NCBI GenBank assembly: GCA_963702195.1
Contig: OY969725.1
Location: 2,108,001-2,172,000, forward strand
Source: AC-56 sp963702195
GTDB lineage: Bacteria; Actinomycetota; Thermoleophilia; Solirubrobacterales; 70-9
Direction of reading: 5' to 3'
Length of the DNA stretch: 64,000 bases
Part shown: positions 25,889 through 33,383 of the stretch, piece by piece
Numbering within the stretch: position 1 is the first letter of the stretch
Layout: each line of letters starts with the position of its first letter
Notes under the pieces: generated by a model
The model's input: only the letters and a program-made list of their open reading frames with translations
The model's database searches: none
What the model was told of the DNA's origin: nothing
Position numbers and translations under genes: made by a program

Positions 25889-26335
25889 TCAGCCGGGGCC
25901 CGGCCCGCCGGCGAGCTCCTCGGCGATCTCGGTCGCGGTCTCGTCGATCTCGGCGTCGTGCTCGTTCCAGGCCTTGGTGTTCCAGATCTCGAGGTGGTCG
26001 GCGACGCCGATCACGACGCAGGGTCCCTCGGAGAGCTGCGCGTGCTCGATGAGGTGCTTCGGGATCCGAACCCGTCCCGCGGAGTCGAGCGTCTCGTCGT
26101 GCGACCGGCCGTGGAAGCGACGGCGCATCATCCGGCCCTTGCGACTGAGCGGGTTGAGCTCGCCGAGAACCTGCTCCTCGAACTTCGTGTACTCGGCCGT
26201 CGGGTAGACCTCGATGCAGGGATCGAGGCCGGCGGAGAGAACGGCTCCGTTCGCGAGCTCGGCGCGGAAGCGCGCCGGGACCGTGATCCGCTCCTTGGAG
26301 TCGAGACTGTGCTCGTAGTGGCCTCGAAACGCCAA
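25889..26335 (-). CDS. mraZ: Transcriptional regulator MraZ
   Basis: MraZ has two AbrB-like swapped-hairpin domains and binds repeated GTGG-type boxes upstream of its own operon. The first domain opens with FRGHYEHSLDSKERITVPAR and the second with DETLDSAGRVRIPKHLIEHA; both contain the expected DxxxR repeat. Start codon is TTG 26335, preceded by a purine-rich GAGGATCAGGGG. Length is 148 aa. It is the first gene of the dcw cluster, and three operator repeats lie about 125 bases upstream. Confidence 0.95.
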   Translation of the reverse strand: MAFRGHYEHSLDSKERITVPARFRAELANGAVLSAGLDPCIEVYPTAEYTKFEEQVLGELNPLSRKGRMMRRRFHGRSHDETLDSAGRVRIPKHLIEHAQLSEGPCVVIGVADHLEIWNTKAWNEHDAEIDETATEIAEELAGGPGPG

Positions 26336-26457
26336 CCCCTGATCCTCTTCCGTGTCGGTGCGGTGGCTCCGGCGGCGGTCGCCGCCGGTGAAAGCTTTGG
26401 ACCGGAGTGGCGAGGTGGGAGGAACCTCACCACCCCGGTCCTTGGGTCAGATCGAAT

Positions 26458-26483
26458 CGCCACGCTACCCCACTGGGCCCCAC
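26458..26483 (-). promoter_or_regulatory. Probable MraZ operator: three GTGGNG repeats at 10-base spacing
   Basis: Read on the minus strand the site is GTGGGG (26483-26478), four bases, GTGGGG (26473-26468), four bases, GTGGCG (26463-26458). Direct GTGG-type hexamers with a 10-base period are the known binding pattern of MraZ in other bacteria. The site lies 123 bases before the mraZ start codon, in the only gap that can hold the dcw promoter. Autoregulation is therefore inferred. No clear -10/-35 pair could be assigned with confidence. Confidence 0.7.
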
Positions 26484-26727
26484 TTTGCAACACAATCTGG
26501 GCGTAAATGGGACACGGTCCGTCGGACGGAATTGCTACCGGCGGGAAGGAGTCGGCGGAACTGGCTTGACCAAGCGGGTTCTCGGGCACCAGCCGCCGAC
26601 CGGCAGTGAGGGGAAGCGCGTCTGAATCTGCAATCGGGGTTGCACGATGGAGGGACGGGCAACGAGGGCCGGGGCCGATCCGGCGGTCGACCCGGCGACA
26701 ACGCTTCAGCCGTCCCGCGCCCAGAAC

Positions 26728-26777
26728 GACCGTTGAAGACTTGACCGCCCACACGACGGTCAACTCTTCAATCGGTC
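26728..26777. repeat. Long imperfect inverted repeat (hairpin)
   Basis: The left arm 26728-26747 (GACCGTTGAAGACTTGACCG) pairs with the right arm 26757-26777, with one mismatch and one extra base, across a nine-base loop. There is no T-run on either side, so it is not a standard intrinsic terminator. It lies between two minus-strand transcription units and could end transcription coming from the pilus genes, or be a protein-binding or mobile-element site. Confidence 0.55.
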
Positions 26778-26900
26778 CCTCGCGGCGCCGTCATTGAAGG
26801 GTTATCGACGTCGGGAGGCGCGGGCGCGTGGGGAGTTATCGCGATTCCCCGCAGGTTCCTCCCCTTGGTGCCCAGTTGTTCGAGCGCCGCTGTGGCCGGA

Positions 26901-26906
26901 GCTAGC
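26901..26906. repeat. Left target-site duplication of the IS481-type element (GCTAGC)
   Basis: GCTAGC borders the left end; the right border is GCTAGA (28009-28014). Five of six bases agree, and both contain CTAG. Known IS481 elements choose NCTAGN targets and duplicate about six bases, which matches. The central TAG of this copy serves, on the minus strand, as the transposase stop codon. Confidence 0.65.
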
Positions 26907-27870
26907 TGTCCTGACCCGACACGTCGTGAACACGGCTGATCGGCGGCCGGTCCCCGATCCCTGAGTGGGGTCGCTGCTCGTTGTAGTAGCGGAGCCAGTG
27001 TGGCAGGGCCTTGGCGCGGTCGGCCGAGGAGCGGTAGGCGAGCCCGTGCCCCCATTCGCGGGCCAGCGTCTGCTGGAAGCGCTCGACCTTGCCGTTGGTT
27101 TGTGGCCGACGGATCTCGATGTAGAGATGGCGGATGCCGCGGGCCCCGAGCAGCTCGGCGAGGCCGCGGTTGCGCTTGTAGGAGAAATGGTTGTCGCTCA
27201 TCAGGCGCCTGACCTCGATCCCGTGCGAGGCAAAGAAGGCAAGCGCTCGCTCAACGAAGGCGGTGACCGTGGGGGCGCGCTCGTCCGGGTGCAGCTCCGT
27301 GTAGGCCAGGCGCGAGTGATCGTCGACCGCCGAGTGGGCGAACTCATAGCCGACCCGCTGGCGCTTCTCGGCCCCGGTCACGTGACGATCGCCGGTGACC
27401 GCGTGACCGGGCCGCGAGAAGCGCGCAAAGCGCTTCACGTCGACGTGCAGGAGGTCGCCCGGGCACGGCCACTCGTAGCGGACCACCTCCTCGCGCCGCG
27501 GCCGCTCGGGCCGCGAGATCCCGTGACGGGCGAGGGTGCGGTGGACGGTCGAGTGGGGGTGGCCGGTGATCCCGGCGATCAGCCGCGGTCCCCAGCCGGT
27601 GTGGCGGCGGGCCTCGCAGATCCGCTGCTGCTCGCGAACGGCAAGCATCCGCGGCGAGCGGTGGGGGCGGCTCGAGCGGTCGTGAAGGCAGCGAAGCGAG
27701 CGGCGCTCGGCGTCGCCTGCCTGAAGCCAGCGGTGCCAGTGCTTGTGGGCGGTCGCCGGGGAGACGTTGAACAGCCTCGCCGCGCCCCTGATCGACAGCC
27801 CCGCTTCGATCGCAAGGCAGAGCTCGCGCCGAGCGGCCAGTCCGAGCTTGGCCCTAGGGTGAGTCGTCAT
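26902..27870 (-). CDS. IS481-family DDE transposase
   Basis: The protein is 322 aa from ATG 27870. It has an N-terminal helix-turn-helix (GLSIRGAARLFNVSPATAHK, then WHRWL) followed by an rve-type integrase core. The probable catalytic residues are D in LLHVDVKRFARF, D in RLMSDNHFSYKRN and E in TNGKVERFQQTLAREW. It ends in the family-typical LRYYNEQRPHSGIGDRPPISRV. The last sense codon uses the terminal base of the element, and the stop TAG comes from the flanking target CTAG. The gene looks intact, so the element may still be active. Confidence 0.93.
   Translation of the reverse strand: MTTHPRAKLGLAARRELCLAIEAGLSIRGAARLFNVSPATAHKHWHRWLQAGDAERRSLRCLHDRSSRPHRSPRMLAVREQQRICEARRHTGWGPRLIAGITGHPHSTVHRTLARHGISRPERPRREEVVRYEWPCPGDLLHVDVKRFARFSRPGHAVTGDRHVTGAEKRQRVGYEFAHSAVDDHSRLAYTELHPDERAPTVTAFVERALAFFASHGIEVRRLMSDNHFSYKRNRGLAELLGARGIRHLYIEIRRPQTNGKVERFQQTLAREWGHGLAYRSSADRAKALPHWLRYYNEQRPHSGIGDRPPISRVHDVSGQDS
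26907..26932 (+). repeat. Left terminal inverted repeat of the IS481-type element
   Basis: It begins TGTCCTGACC and ends CGTGAACA. It matches the right repeat at 20 of 26 positions, and the match does not continue outward. The inner part encodes the last residues of the transposase. Confidence 0.8.
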
Positions 27871-27942
27871 CCGGGTCCTCCTTGCTTGAGGTCGTTGAGC
27901 AACCCCAAGCCTCGGGATGGGCCCGGATGCCTTTTCGGCGAC

Positions 27943-27970
27943 GGACCGCGGCTCCAAGGAGCCGCGGTCC
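27943..27970 (-). repeat. Perfect 13-bp hairpin in the insertion sequence leader
   Basis: GGACCGCGGCTCC and its exact complement are separated by two bases. The hairpin lies inside the element, about 73 bases before the transposase start. In many insertion sequences such leader hairpins block translation or stop transcription entering from outside, which here would come from the pilus operon. There is no T-run after it on the minus strand. Confidence 0.65.
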
Positions 27971-27982
27971 GAACGCCTCAGG

Positions 27983-28008
27983 TGTTCACTACGTCTTTGG
28001 GCAGGTCA
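27983..28008 (-). repeat. Right terminal inverted repeat of the IS481-type element
   Basis: Read inward on the minus strand it starts TGACCTGCCC and ends AGTGAACA, matching the left end at 20 of 26 positions. It abuts the GCTAGA target copy that contains the tadC stop codon. Confidence 0.8.
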
Positions 28009-28009
28009 G

Positions 28010-28861
28010 CTAGAGGGCGCCGAAGAGGGAGTTCGAATTCGCGATCAGACCCGCCACGATCAGCAGGAGGACCGACGGGACGAGGACCAGCGCGACGACG
28101 AGCTGGATCTTCGGGGCCGCCCGCGCCGCTCGCTCCTCGATCCTCCGTCGCGCGTCGCGGCGCAGCGATGACGCCTGCTCGTGGAGCTGCTCGGCCAGAG
28201 GCGAGCCGAACCGCCTCGACCGCTCCAGCGCGGAAGCCAGCGCGCCGAGTCCAGCGCCGGGCACGCGGCCGCGAAGGCGCGCGATCGCGTCGCGCTGCGA
28301 CGTGCCGCACTCGATCTCGGTGACGGCAACCGCCAGCTCGGCGGCGAGCGGCTCGCCCGGTGTGGCGGCGCTTGAGATCTCGCCCAGCACCCGCTGAGGG
28401 CTGCGGCCCGCCGCCGTTCCCACCGCAAGCAGGTCCAGGGCGTCCGGCAGCGCGGCGCGCAGCCGGCCCGCGCGCCGGCGCGCCGCGCGCTCGAGGAGCG
28501 CCTCGGGTGCCAGGAATCCCGCCGCCGGGAGGGCGAGCATGACGACGTTTCCGAGGCGGCCCGGCGCCGCCGGCGCCGCGATCACTCCCAGGACAGCGCC
28601 CAACGCCGCCCCACCCAGCTTCCCCGCGAACACCGCGCCGATCGTGACCCGTCCCGCAAGTCCCGCGCGCTCCAGCCGCTCTCCGATCCGGAGCCACAGC
28701 GCCGCCTCGGCAAGCGTTCGCAGCCGGCCACCGCTCAACGACGACGCCGTGGACCGCAATGCCCTGCCGACCTCCTCCCCCCTGCTCCCCGCGAGCTCCC
28801 AGAGTCCCGCGGCGCCCAGAAGGACTGCGATCGCGATCAGCACGCTGCCGCCGCCGGGCAC
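28010..28861 (-). CDS. tadC: TadC-like pilus platform protein (type II secretion F domain)
   Basis: This 283-residue protein has a T2SF domain: hydrophobic helices at the N-terminus and about residue 75-115, a cytoplasmic part (RRRAGRLRAALPDALDLLAV, then ECGTSQRDAIARLRGR) and a final helix pair ending SNSLFGAL. TadC-type proteins form the inner-membrane platform of Flp/Tad pili with TadB, driven by the CpaF ATPase. It follows tadB by one base. Its TAG stop lies in the target duplication of the insertion sequence, so pilus genes that might once have followed are cut off. Confidence 0.85.
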   Translation of the reverse strand: MPGGGSVLIAIAVLLGAAGLWELAGSRGEEVGRALRSTASSLSGGRLRTLAEAALWLRIGERLERAGLAGRVTIGAVFAGKLGGAALGAVLGVIAAPAAPGRLGNVVMLALPAAGFLAPEALLERAARRRAGRLRAALPDALDLLAVGTAAGRSPQRVLGEISSAATPGEPLAAELAVAVTEIECGTSQRDAIARLRGRVPGAGLGALASALERSRRFGSPLAEQLHEQASSLRRDARRRIEERAARAAPKIQLVVALVLVPSVLLLIVAGLIANSNSLFGAL

Positions 28862-28862
28862 G

Positions 28863-29723
28863 CTAGCCGTCCTCGATCCTGCTGAGGCGCCGGATCGCCG
28901 CGAAGCCGCCCGCCTGGAGCGCCGCCGCGACCGCCAGGAGGGCGAGCGAAGCGCCGTTGGCGAGGAGCGCGCCGACGAACCCCGGCTGGATCAGCTCGGC
29001 GAAGAGCGCCGCGCCGGTCGGCATCGCGACGACGAGGAGGCCGGTGAACCGGGCCTGCGCGGTGGCCGATCGCGCATCCGCGGCGACCCGGTCACGCTCC
29101 GTGGCGGACGCGGCGAACCGCCGGAGCAGGCCGGCGAGATCCCCGCCGCCGAGCTGCTGGGAGAGCAGCGCGGCGGCGAACGAGTCGACCCGGCTCGCGC
29201 GGAGCCGCTCCTGCAGGGCGCCCAGGGCATCGGCTGTCGACGTGCCCAGCTCGAGGTCCGCGCGGACCCGGGCCAGCTCCGCCGCCGCCGGACCCTCGAC
29301 CGACGCCGCCGCCGACGCGAGCGCGGCACGCACCGAGCGCCCGCCCGCGAGCGCGTCGGCAACTGCGGTGGCGATCTGCGGCATCCCGCGCTCGACCGCG
29401 AGTCGATAGCGCGCCCGCCGCCGGGAGAGCGCCCAGGCCGCGGCGCCGGGACCGGCGAGCGCCAGGAACGGAGCCGGCCCCGGCCCGATGACGATGAAAC
29501 CCGCGATCAAGAGGGCAACGGTCCCGAGTGCGCCGAGCCGCCGCCGCTCCGCGTCGGTGGGCGCGTAGCCCTCGCGACCCGCCCGCCGCAGCGGCTCCAC
29601 GGTCGCCGCGATCCACCGGCCGAGGGCCGGGCTCGCGACGATTGCTTCGCGAACGGCAACGGCCGCCATGCCGCCCGCCCCGGCCGCGAGGAGCACCGGG
29701 GTCCCCAGGATTCCGCCGCTCAC
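28863..29723 (-). CDS. tadB: TadB-like pilus platform protein (type II secretion F domain)
   Basis: About 286 residues, with the T2SF pattern RGMPQIATAVADALAGGRSV, ELGTSTADALGALQERL and QQLGGGDLAGLLRRFA between two pairs of hydrophobic helices. GTG 29723 overlaps the cpaF stop by four bases and is the most likely start; TTG 29732 is possible. It pairs with the next gene to form the Tad inner-membrane platform. Confidence 0.86.
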   Translation of the reverse strand: MSGGILGTPVLLAAGAGGMAAVAVREAIVASPALGRWIAATVEPLRRAGREGYAPTDAERRRLGALGTVALLIAGFIVIGPGPAPFLALAGPGAAAWALSRRRARYRLAVERGMPQIATAVADALAGGRSVRAALASAAASVEGPAAAELARVRADLELGTSTADALGALQERLRASRVDSFAAALLSQQLGGGDLAGLLRRFAASATERDRVAADARSATAQARFTGLLVVAMPTGAALFAELIQPGFVGALLANGASLALLAVAAALQAGGFAAIRRLSRIEDG

Positions 29724-30853
29724 CGAGTCCAAACCTCCCGGACGCCGACGCCGCCGGCGGCCGGCACCACCTCGCCGGCCGACAGCACCCTGCGCGATCC
29801 ATCGGCGCCCCGAGCGAGGTGGACGACAAGCTGGATTCCCCGGCGGACCTGCTCGCGGATCGCCTCGTGCGGGAGGCCGATCCCGGCCATGAGCGAGAGG
29901 GCCTCGAGCCGCCGAAGCGCATCCTCGGGCGAGTTGGCGTGCACGGTCGAGAGCGCGCCGTCGTGCCCCGTGTTGAGCGCGGTGAGGAGATCGAGTGCCT
30001 CGGTGCCGCGCACCTCCCCGATCACGATCCGGTCTGGACGCATCCGGAGCGCGTTCCGCAGGAGGTCGCGGATCGTCACCTCCCCCCGGCCCTCAACACT
30101 CGCCGGCCGGCTCTCGAGCCGCACGACGTGCGGCTGGCGGAGCCGGAGCTCGGCCGCGTCCTCGATCGTGACCACACGCTCCGCCGGATCGATGTACGCG
30201 GAGAGGGCGTTGAGCAGGGTCGTCTTCCCCGACCCTGTGCCGCCGGAGATCAGGATGCTGTGCCGCTCCCTCACCGCCGCTGCCAGAAGGTCGCGAAGCT
30301 CCGTGGTCAGGGTGCCCGAGGCGACGAGCTCGTCGGGGTCGGGGCGGGCGGCCTCGAAGCGGCGGATCGACAGCGCGGGCCCGTCCACCGAGAGCGGCGG
30401 GATGATCACGTTGACGCGCGAGCCGTCGCCGAGGCGGGCATCCGCCATCGGGCTGAGCTCGTCGACCCGGCGGCCGAGCGGCGCGAGGATGCGCTCGATG
30501 GCGTCGCGCAGGGCGCCTTCGGACTCGAACCTCACCTCGGTGCGCTCGATGCGCCCCTGTCGCTCCACATAGACGTCGTCGGCCCCGTTCACCATCACCT
30601 CCTCGACCGCCGAATCGGCGAGCAGCTCCTCGAGCGGACCGAGGCCGACCGTGTCGCGCAGGATCAGCTCCCGAACCTGCTCCCGCCGGGCATCGGAGAG
30701 CGCCGCCGCGTGGCCGTCCACCAGCTCTGCCACAGCCGCCTCCAGCTCCTCACCGCTCGGGCGCCCGGCCGCGGCCTCGGCGCGACGGCGCTCCAAGAGT
30801 CGGCGGCGAAGGTCCGCGGCCAGCGACTCGGCGTGACGTTCCACGACCCCCAC
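29720..30853 (-). CDS. cpaF: CpaF/TadA-type secretion ATPase
   Basis: This hexameric ATPase powers Tad pilus assembly. The Walker A is ISGGTGSGKTTLLNAL, Asp boxes are in TIEDAAELRL, Walker B is DRIVIGEVRGTEALDLL, and the His box is ALSTVHANSPEDAL. The N-terminal domain (VGLGPLEELLADSAVEEVMV) is also typical. The frame is open far upstream because the antisense of the macro gene lacks stops; GTG 30853 or 30844 gives a family-sized protein of about 375 aa. It is divergent from the macro-domain gene by 78 bases. Confidence 0.93.
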   Translation of the reverse strand: MGVVERHAESLAADLRRRLLERRRAEAAAGRPSGEELEAAVAELVDGHAAALSDARREQVRELILRDTVGLGPLEELLADSAVEEVMVNGADDVYVERQGRIERTEVRFESEGALRDAIERILAPLGRRVDELSPMADARLGDGSRVNVIIPPLSVDGPALSIRRFEAARPDPDELVASGTLTTELRDLLAAAVRERHSILISGGTGSGKTTLLNALSAYIDPAERVVTIEDAAELRLRQPHVVRLESRPASVEGRGEVTIRDLLRNALRMRPDRIVIGEVRGTEALDLLTALNTGHDGALSTVHANSPEDALRRLEALSLMAGIGLPHEAIREQVRRGIQLVVHLARGADGSRRVLSAGEVVPAAGGVGVREVWTR

Positions 30854-30931
30854 GTTTGGGTGAACCCCCGCCGCCGGCGAGGCGCCCCGGGGGTCGAGTG
30901 CCGGGGCGGAGATCGGGTTACGCTGCCGGCG

Positions 30932-31432
30932 ATGGCGGAGATCGAGGCGCGCGAGGCCGACATCACGAAGCTCGAGGTCGACGCGATCTCGAACGCGGCG
31001 AACACCGACCTGCGCCACGGGGGCGGCGTCGCCGGGGCGATCGTCCGCGCCGGCGGCCGAAGCATCCAGGATTCCAGCGACCGGGTGGCCCCGATCGAGG
31101 TCGGCGAAGCCGTGTCGACCGGCGCCGGCGAGCTGCCCGCCCGCTGGGTCATCCACGCCGCGACGATGAGGCTCGGCGGCCCGACCTCCGCCGAAGCCAT
31201 CCGATCCGCCACCGCGAGCACGCTGCGCGTCGCGGATGAGCTCGGCGCCCGCTCCCTCGGCCTCGTCGCGTTCGGCACCGGGGTCGGCGGCTTCCCGGTC
31301 GAGGAGGCCGCTCGCATCGAGGTCACCGAAGTGCGCCGGCACCTGGATGCGGGCAGCGGCCTGGAGCGGGTCACCTTCTGCGTCTTCGGCGAGGACGCCA
31401 AGCGGGCGTTCGACCGCGCGCTGGCTAACTGA
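30932..31432 (+). CDS. Macro-domain protein (ADP-ribose binding/hydrolysis)
   Basis: The 166 residues form one macro domain. The adenine-binding aspartate lies in EADITKLEVDAISNAAN, the loop is TDLRHGGGVAGAIVRAGG, and the diphosphate loop is GLVAFGTGVGGFP. Such proteins remove or read ADP-ribose or O-acetyl-ADP-ribose. ATG 30932 opens with MAEIEAREADI. It is on the opposite strand to the pilus genes and overlaps the convergent CopD-like gene by eight bases. Confidence 0.92.
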   Translation: MAEIEAREADITKLEVDAISNAANTDLRHGGGVAGAIVRAGGRSIQDSSDRVAPIEVGEAVSTGAGELPARWVIHAATMRLGGPTSAEAIRSATASTLRVADELGARSLGLVAFGTGVGGFPVEEAARIEVTEVRRHLDAGSGLERVTFCVFGEDAKRAFDRALAN

Positions 31433-31916
31433 CCAAATCGGCCGCGAGCACGAGGATCGCGATCGTCTGCAGGAGCATCAGCACCGACAGGACGCCGGAG
31501 ACCGCGGCGGTTCGGCGCAGGCGAGCCTGAAGGGCGGCGTCGCCGGGCGAGGCCAGGAGGGCCTCCCGAAGCGCGCCGATGCGCGGCCCCAGCACCAGGC
31601 TGTGCACCCCTGCTTCGGTGAGGGCGAGCGCGAACAGGACGATCTTCGCGAACAGGATCCGGCCGTAGGACGTGTTCACCAGCGCGCTCCAGCTGGCCAG
31701 ACGGTCCGACGCCATGTCGGCCCCGGTGGCGGCGAGCAGGACGGCCGCGGCCGCGGCGGCGAACGCGAAGCGGCGCCCGAGCATGCGAAAGAACGCGATG
31801 CGATCGCCCTCCGGGATCGTCCTGCGCGCGACCGCAGCGGCCACCCCGAGGAAGACGAGGCCGCCCGCCCAGACGGCCGCGGCGATCAGGTGAATGGAGC
31901 GGATCGCGAGGTCCAC
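31425..31916 (-). CDS. CopD-like four-helix membrane protein
   Basis: This 163-residue protein with four hydrophobic helices resembles the copper resistance D domain: IRSIHLIAAAVWAGGLVFLG with its histidine in helix 1, RFAFAAAAAAVLLAATGADM, YGRILFAKIVLFALALTEAG and VLSVLMLLQTIAILVLA. The conserved H/W of helix 1 and (R/K)...K of helix 3 fit. Family members are linked to copper or heme handling in the membrane. No metal-binding partner (CopC) is next to it; it lies between cpaB and the macro gene. Confidence 0.7.
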   Translation of the reverse strand: MDLAIRSIHLIAAAVWAGGLVFLGVAAAVARRTIPEGDRIAFFRMLGRRFAFAAAAAAVLLAATGADMASDRLASWSALVNTSYGRILFAKIVLFALALTEAGVHSLVLGPRIGALREALLASPGDAALQARLRRTAAVSGVLSVLMLLQTIAILVLAADLVS

Positions 31917-31944
31917 GGGTCGGCGGCGACGTTACCGAGGCACG

Positions 31945-32631
31945 TCAGCTCGCGATCAGCCGCACACCCCGTGCGAAGTTCTCCGCCTGGATGAGGCGGA
32001 GCGCCTGTGCCCTCGTGAGCGCGAGGGTGGCGGTCCACGAATCCGAGGTCGAGGTCGAGGTCGAGTAATCGGAGCTGTCGCGGCCGCCGGCCTGCGACAG
32101 GGCAAGGAGCCTCACCCCGCTCGCTGCGACGTAGGTCCGCCCGTGGCCACCTCCCGGCCCGGGCTCGGTGGTCACGATCACGTCAACGCGGGCGCCGGTC
32201 TCCTCGCCGCCGCCAGCCCCGAGAGCCTCCGCGCCGGTGACCGCGATCTCGACCGGCTTTCGCCCCGGGCCGAGCCGTGCGGGCCGATCGTGGTGGTCGC
32301 CCCCCTTCGGCTCGCGAAGCTGGCCCGCGAGCACATAGGAGCCGGCGGGAATGGCCGTCGCCGGCGCGCGGCCGGCCGCCTGCTGCGGGATTGCGAGCGC
32401 CCCGACCGGGGCGAACCGCTCCGGAATCCGCTTGACCTGCAGCAGATTCTCCATTTCCTTCGCCGCAATCGTGCGCCCGGCGGGAATGCGAACGGTGGCG
32501 ACCACGACCGGACGCAGCGGCCCCAGCTCGCTCTGGATGTCCTCCCGATAGCCGCCGGTCATCGCCGCGGCGAGACCAGCACAGAGGAGCGCCGCGCATC
32601 CGAACGCGATCGCCCGAGCGCGACGCTTCAT
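31945..32631 (-). CDS. cpaB: CpaB-like SAF-domain pilus assembly protein
   Basis: A signal-anchor helix (AIAFGCAALLCAGLAAAMTG) is followed by a SAF domain (VVVATVRIPAGRTIAAKEME) and an RcpC/CpaB-like second half (GARVDVIVTTEPGPGGG, TYVAASGVRLLAL). CpaB proteins help pilus secretion across the envelope in Tad systems. Length is 228 aa. ATG 32631 overlaps the histidine kinase stop by four bases, so it is translationally coupled to a two-component system. Confidence 0.8.
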   Translation of the reverse strand: MKRRARAIAFGCAALLCAGLAAAMTGGYREDIQSELGPLRPVVVATVRIPAGRTIAAKEMENLLQVKRIPERFAPVGALAIPQQAAGRAPATAIPAGSYVLAGQLREPKGGDHHDRPARLGPGRKPVEIAVTGAEALGAGGGEETGARVDVIVTTEPGPGGGHGRTYVAASGVRLLALSQAGGRDSSDYSTSTSTSDSWTATLALTRAQALRLIQAENFARGVRLIAS

Positions 32632-33383
32632 GCGGCAACCCGGAGCGGCGGCGCCTCGACGTCGATCGGACCCTGACGGCGGCTGAACGACGGCCTGGCG
32701 ACCGCGATCGCCCTCGGCGCCAGCGGCAACTCGAGCGTGGCGGACGCGCCGGCGGCGGTGCTCAGCATCCGGAATCGCCCGCCGTGCTCCGCTGCGACAC
32801 GCGAGACGATCGCGAGGCCGTGGCCGTGGCGCCCGTCGCGCGGGCGGCGGCTCGGTGTCGCCGACCCGCCGACGTCCCGGACCGCGATCCGCACGCCGCC
32901 CGCGCACAACTCGGCGTCCACGTAGACCCGCAGGCCGCCATGGCGCAGAGCGTTGTCGATCAGGTTGTCGAGTGCCTGCGCGACCCGGTCGGGATCGGCG
33001 AGGACGGACGCTGGGCCGGCCCGCCACCTGAGGGTGAGCGTGCGGCGCGTGGCCGCGGCGACCCCCGCCCACCTCTCGACGGCCGGCTGGACCAGGGCAC
33101 GGCACTCCACGGGCCGCAGCTCGAGCCGGCGCTCGCCCCCGTTGATCTCACGGTCGAGGTCGCCGAGCGCCGTGAGCGCCACTCGCAGTGGGTGCGAGCC
33201 GGGCCCGCGCTCGCCGCTCGAGGCGAGCACGAGGGCCTGGAGTGGCCGGCGCAGCTCGTGGACCGCGCGGTTGAGAGCACCGCGGCGGCGCGACTCGCGC
33301 GCCCGATTCACCGCGAGCATGACCGCAAGCGTGAGACCCGCGCCCCAGCTCGCCAGCGCCAGCTCGGACACCGTCCAGCTCAC
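32628..33383 (-). CDS. Small sensor histidine kinase with atypical ATP lid
   Basis: About 251 residues. One N-terminal hydrophobic helix precedes an H-box VHELRRPLQALVLAS, and the ATPase domain has the N-box DNLIDNALRHGG and a late G-box DGRHGHGLAIVSRVAAEHGG. There is no extracytoplasmic sensor domain, and the usual DxGxG reads DVGGS, so ATP binding may be unusual. GTG 33383 overlaps the regulator stop by four bases. The partner is the response regulator just upstream. The C-terminal 30 residues after the ATPase fold are not conserved. Confidence 0.82.
   Translation of the reverse strand: MSWTVSELALASWGAGLTLAVMLAVNRARESRRRGALNRAVHELRRPLQALVLASSGERGPGSHPLRVALTALGDLDREINGGERRLELRPVECRALVQPAVERWAGVAAATRRTLTLRWRAGPASVLADPDRVAQALDNLIDNALRHGGLRVYVDAELCAGGVRIAVRDVGGSATPSRRPRDGRHGHGLAIVSRVAAEHGGRFRMLSTAAGASATLELPLAPRAIAVARPSFSRRQGPIDVEAPPLRVAA

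Larger units (their letters stand above)
26484..26906. other. Non-coding region between the dcw promoter and the insertion sequence
   Basis: I see no convincing gene on either strand. Open frames here are short and lack codon bias or a family match. The stretch holds the upstream part of the mraZ promoter, a strong imperfect inverted repeat (26728-26777), and the original downstream flank of the tadC-type gene that was separated from it by the insertion sequence. Confidence 0.6.
26907..28008 (-). mobile_element. IS481-family insertion sequence, about 1.1 kb
   Basis: The ends are 26-base imperfect inverted repeats (20 of 26 identical): 26907-26932 beginning TGTCCTGACC, and, on the minus strand, 28008-27983 beginning TGACCTGCCC. 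Both finish in GTGAACA. They enclose a single transposase gene and a leader with a perfect hairpin (27943-27970). CTAG-containing target duplications flank the element. The insertion sits exactly on the stop codon of the tadC-like gene, and CTAG duplication leaves that stop intact. Confidence 0.85.

Noticed and set aside
27943..27970. Hairpin as the intrinsic terminator of the tadC operon
   Set aside because: It lies inside the insertion sequence, as shown by the terminal repeats, and has no T-run, so it was not originally part of the pilus operon.
30853..31342. Extension of CpaF by 163 N-terminal residues
   Set aside because: This part is antisense to the conserved macro-domain gene and has no CpaF-like sequence.
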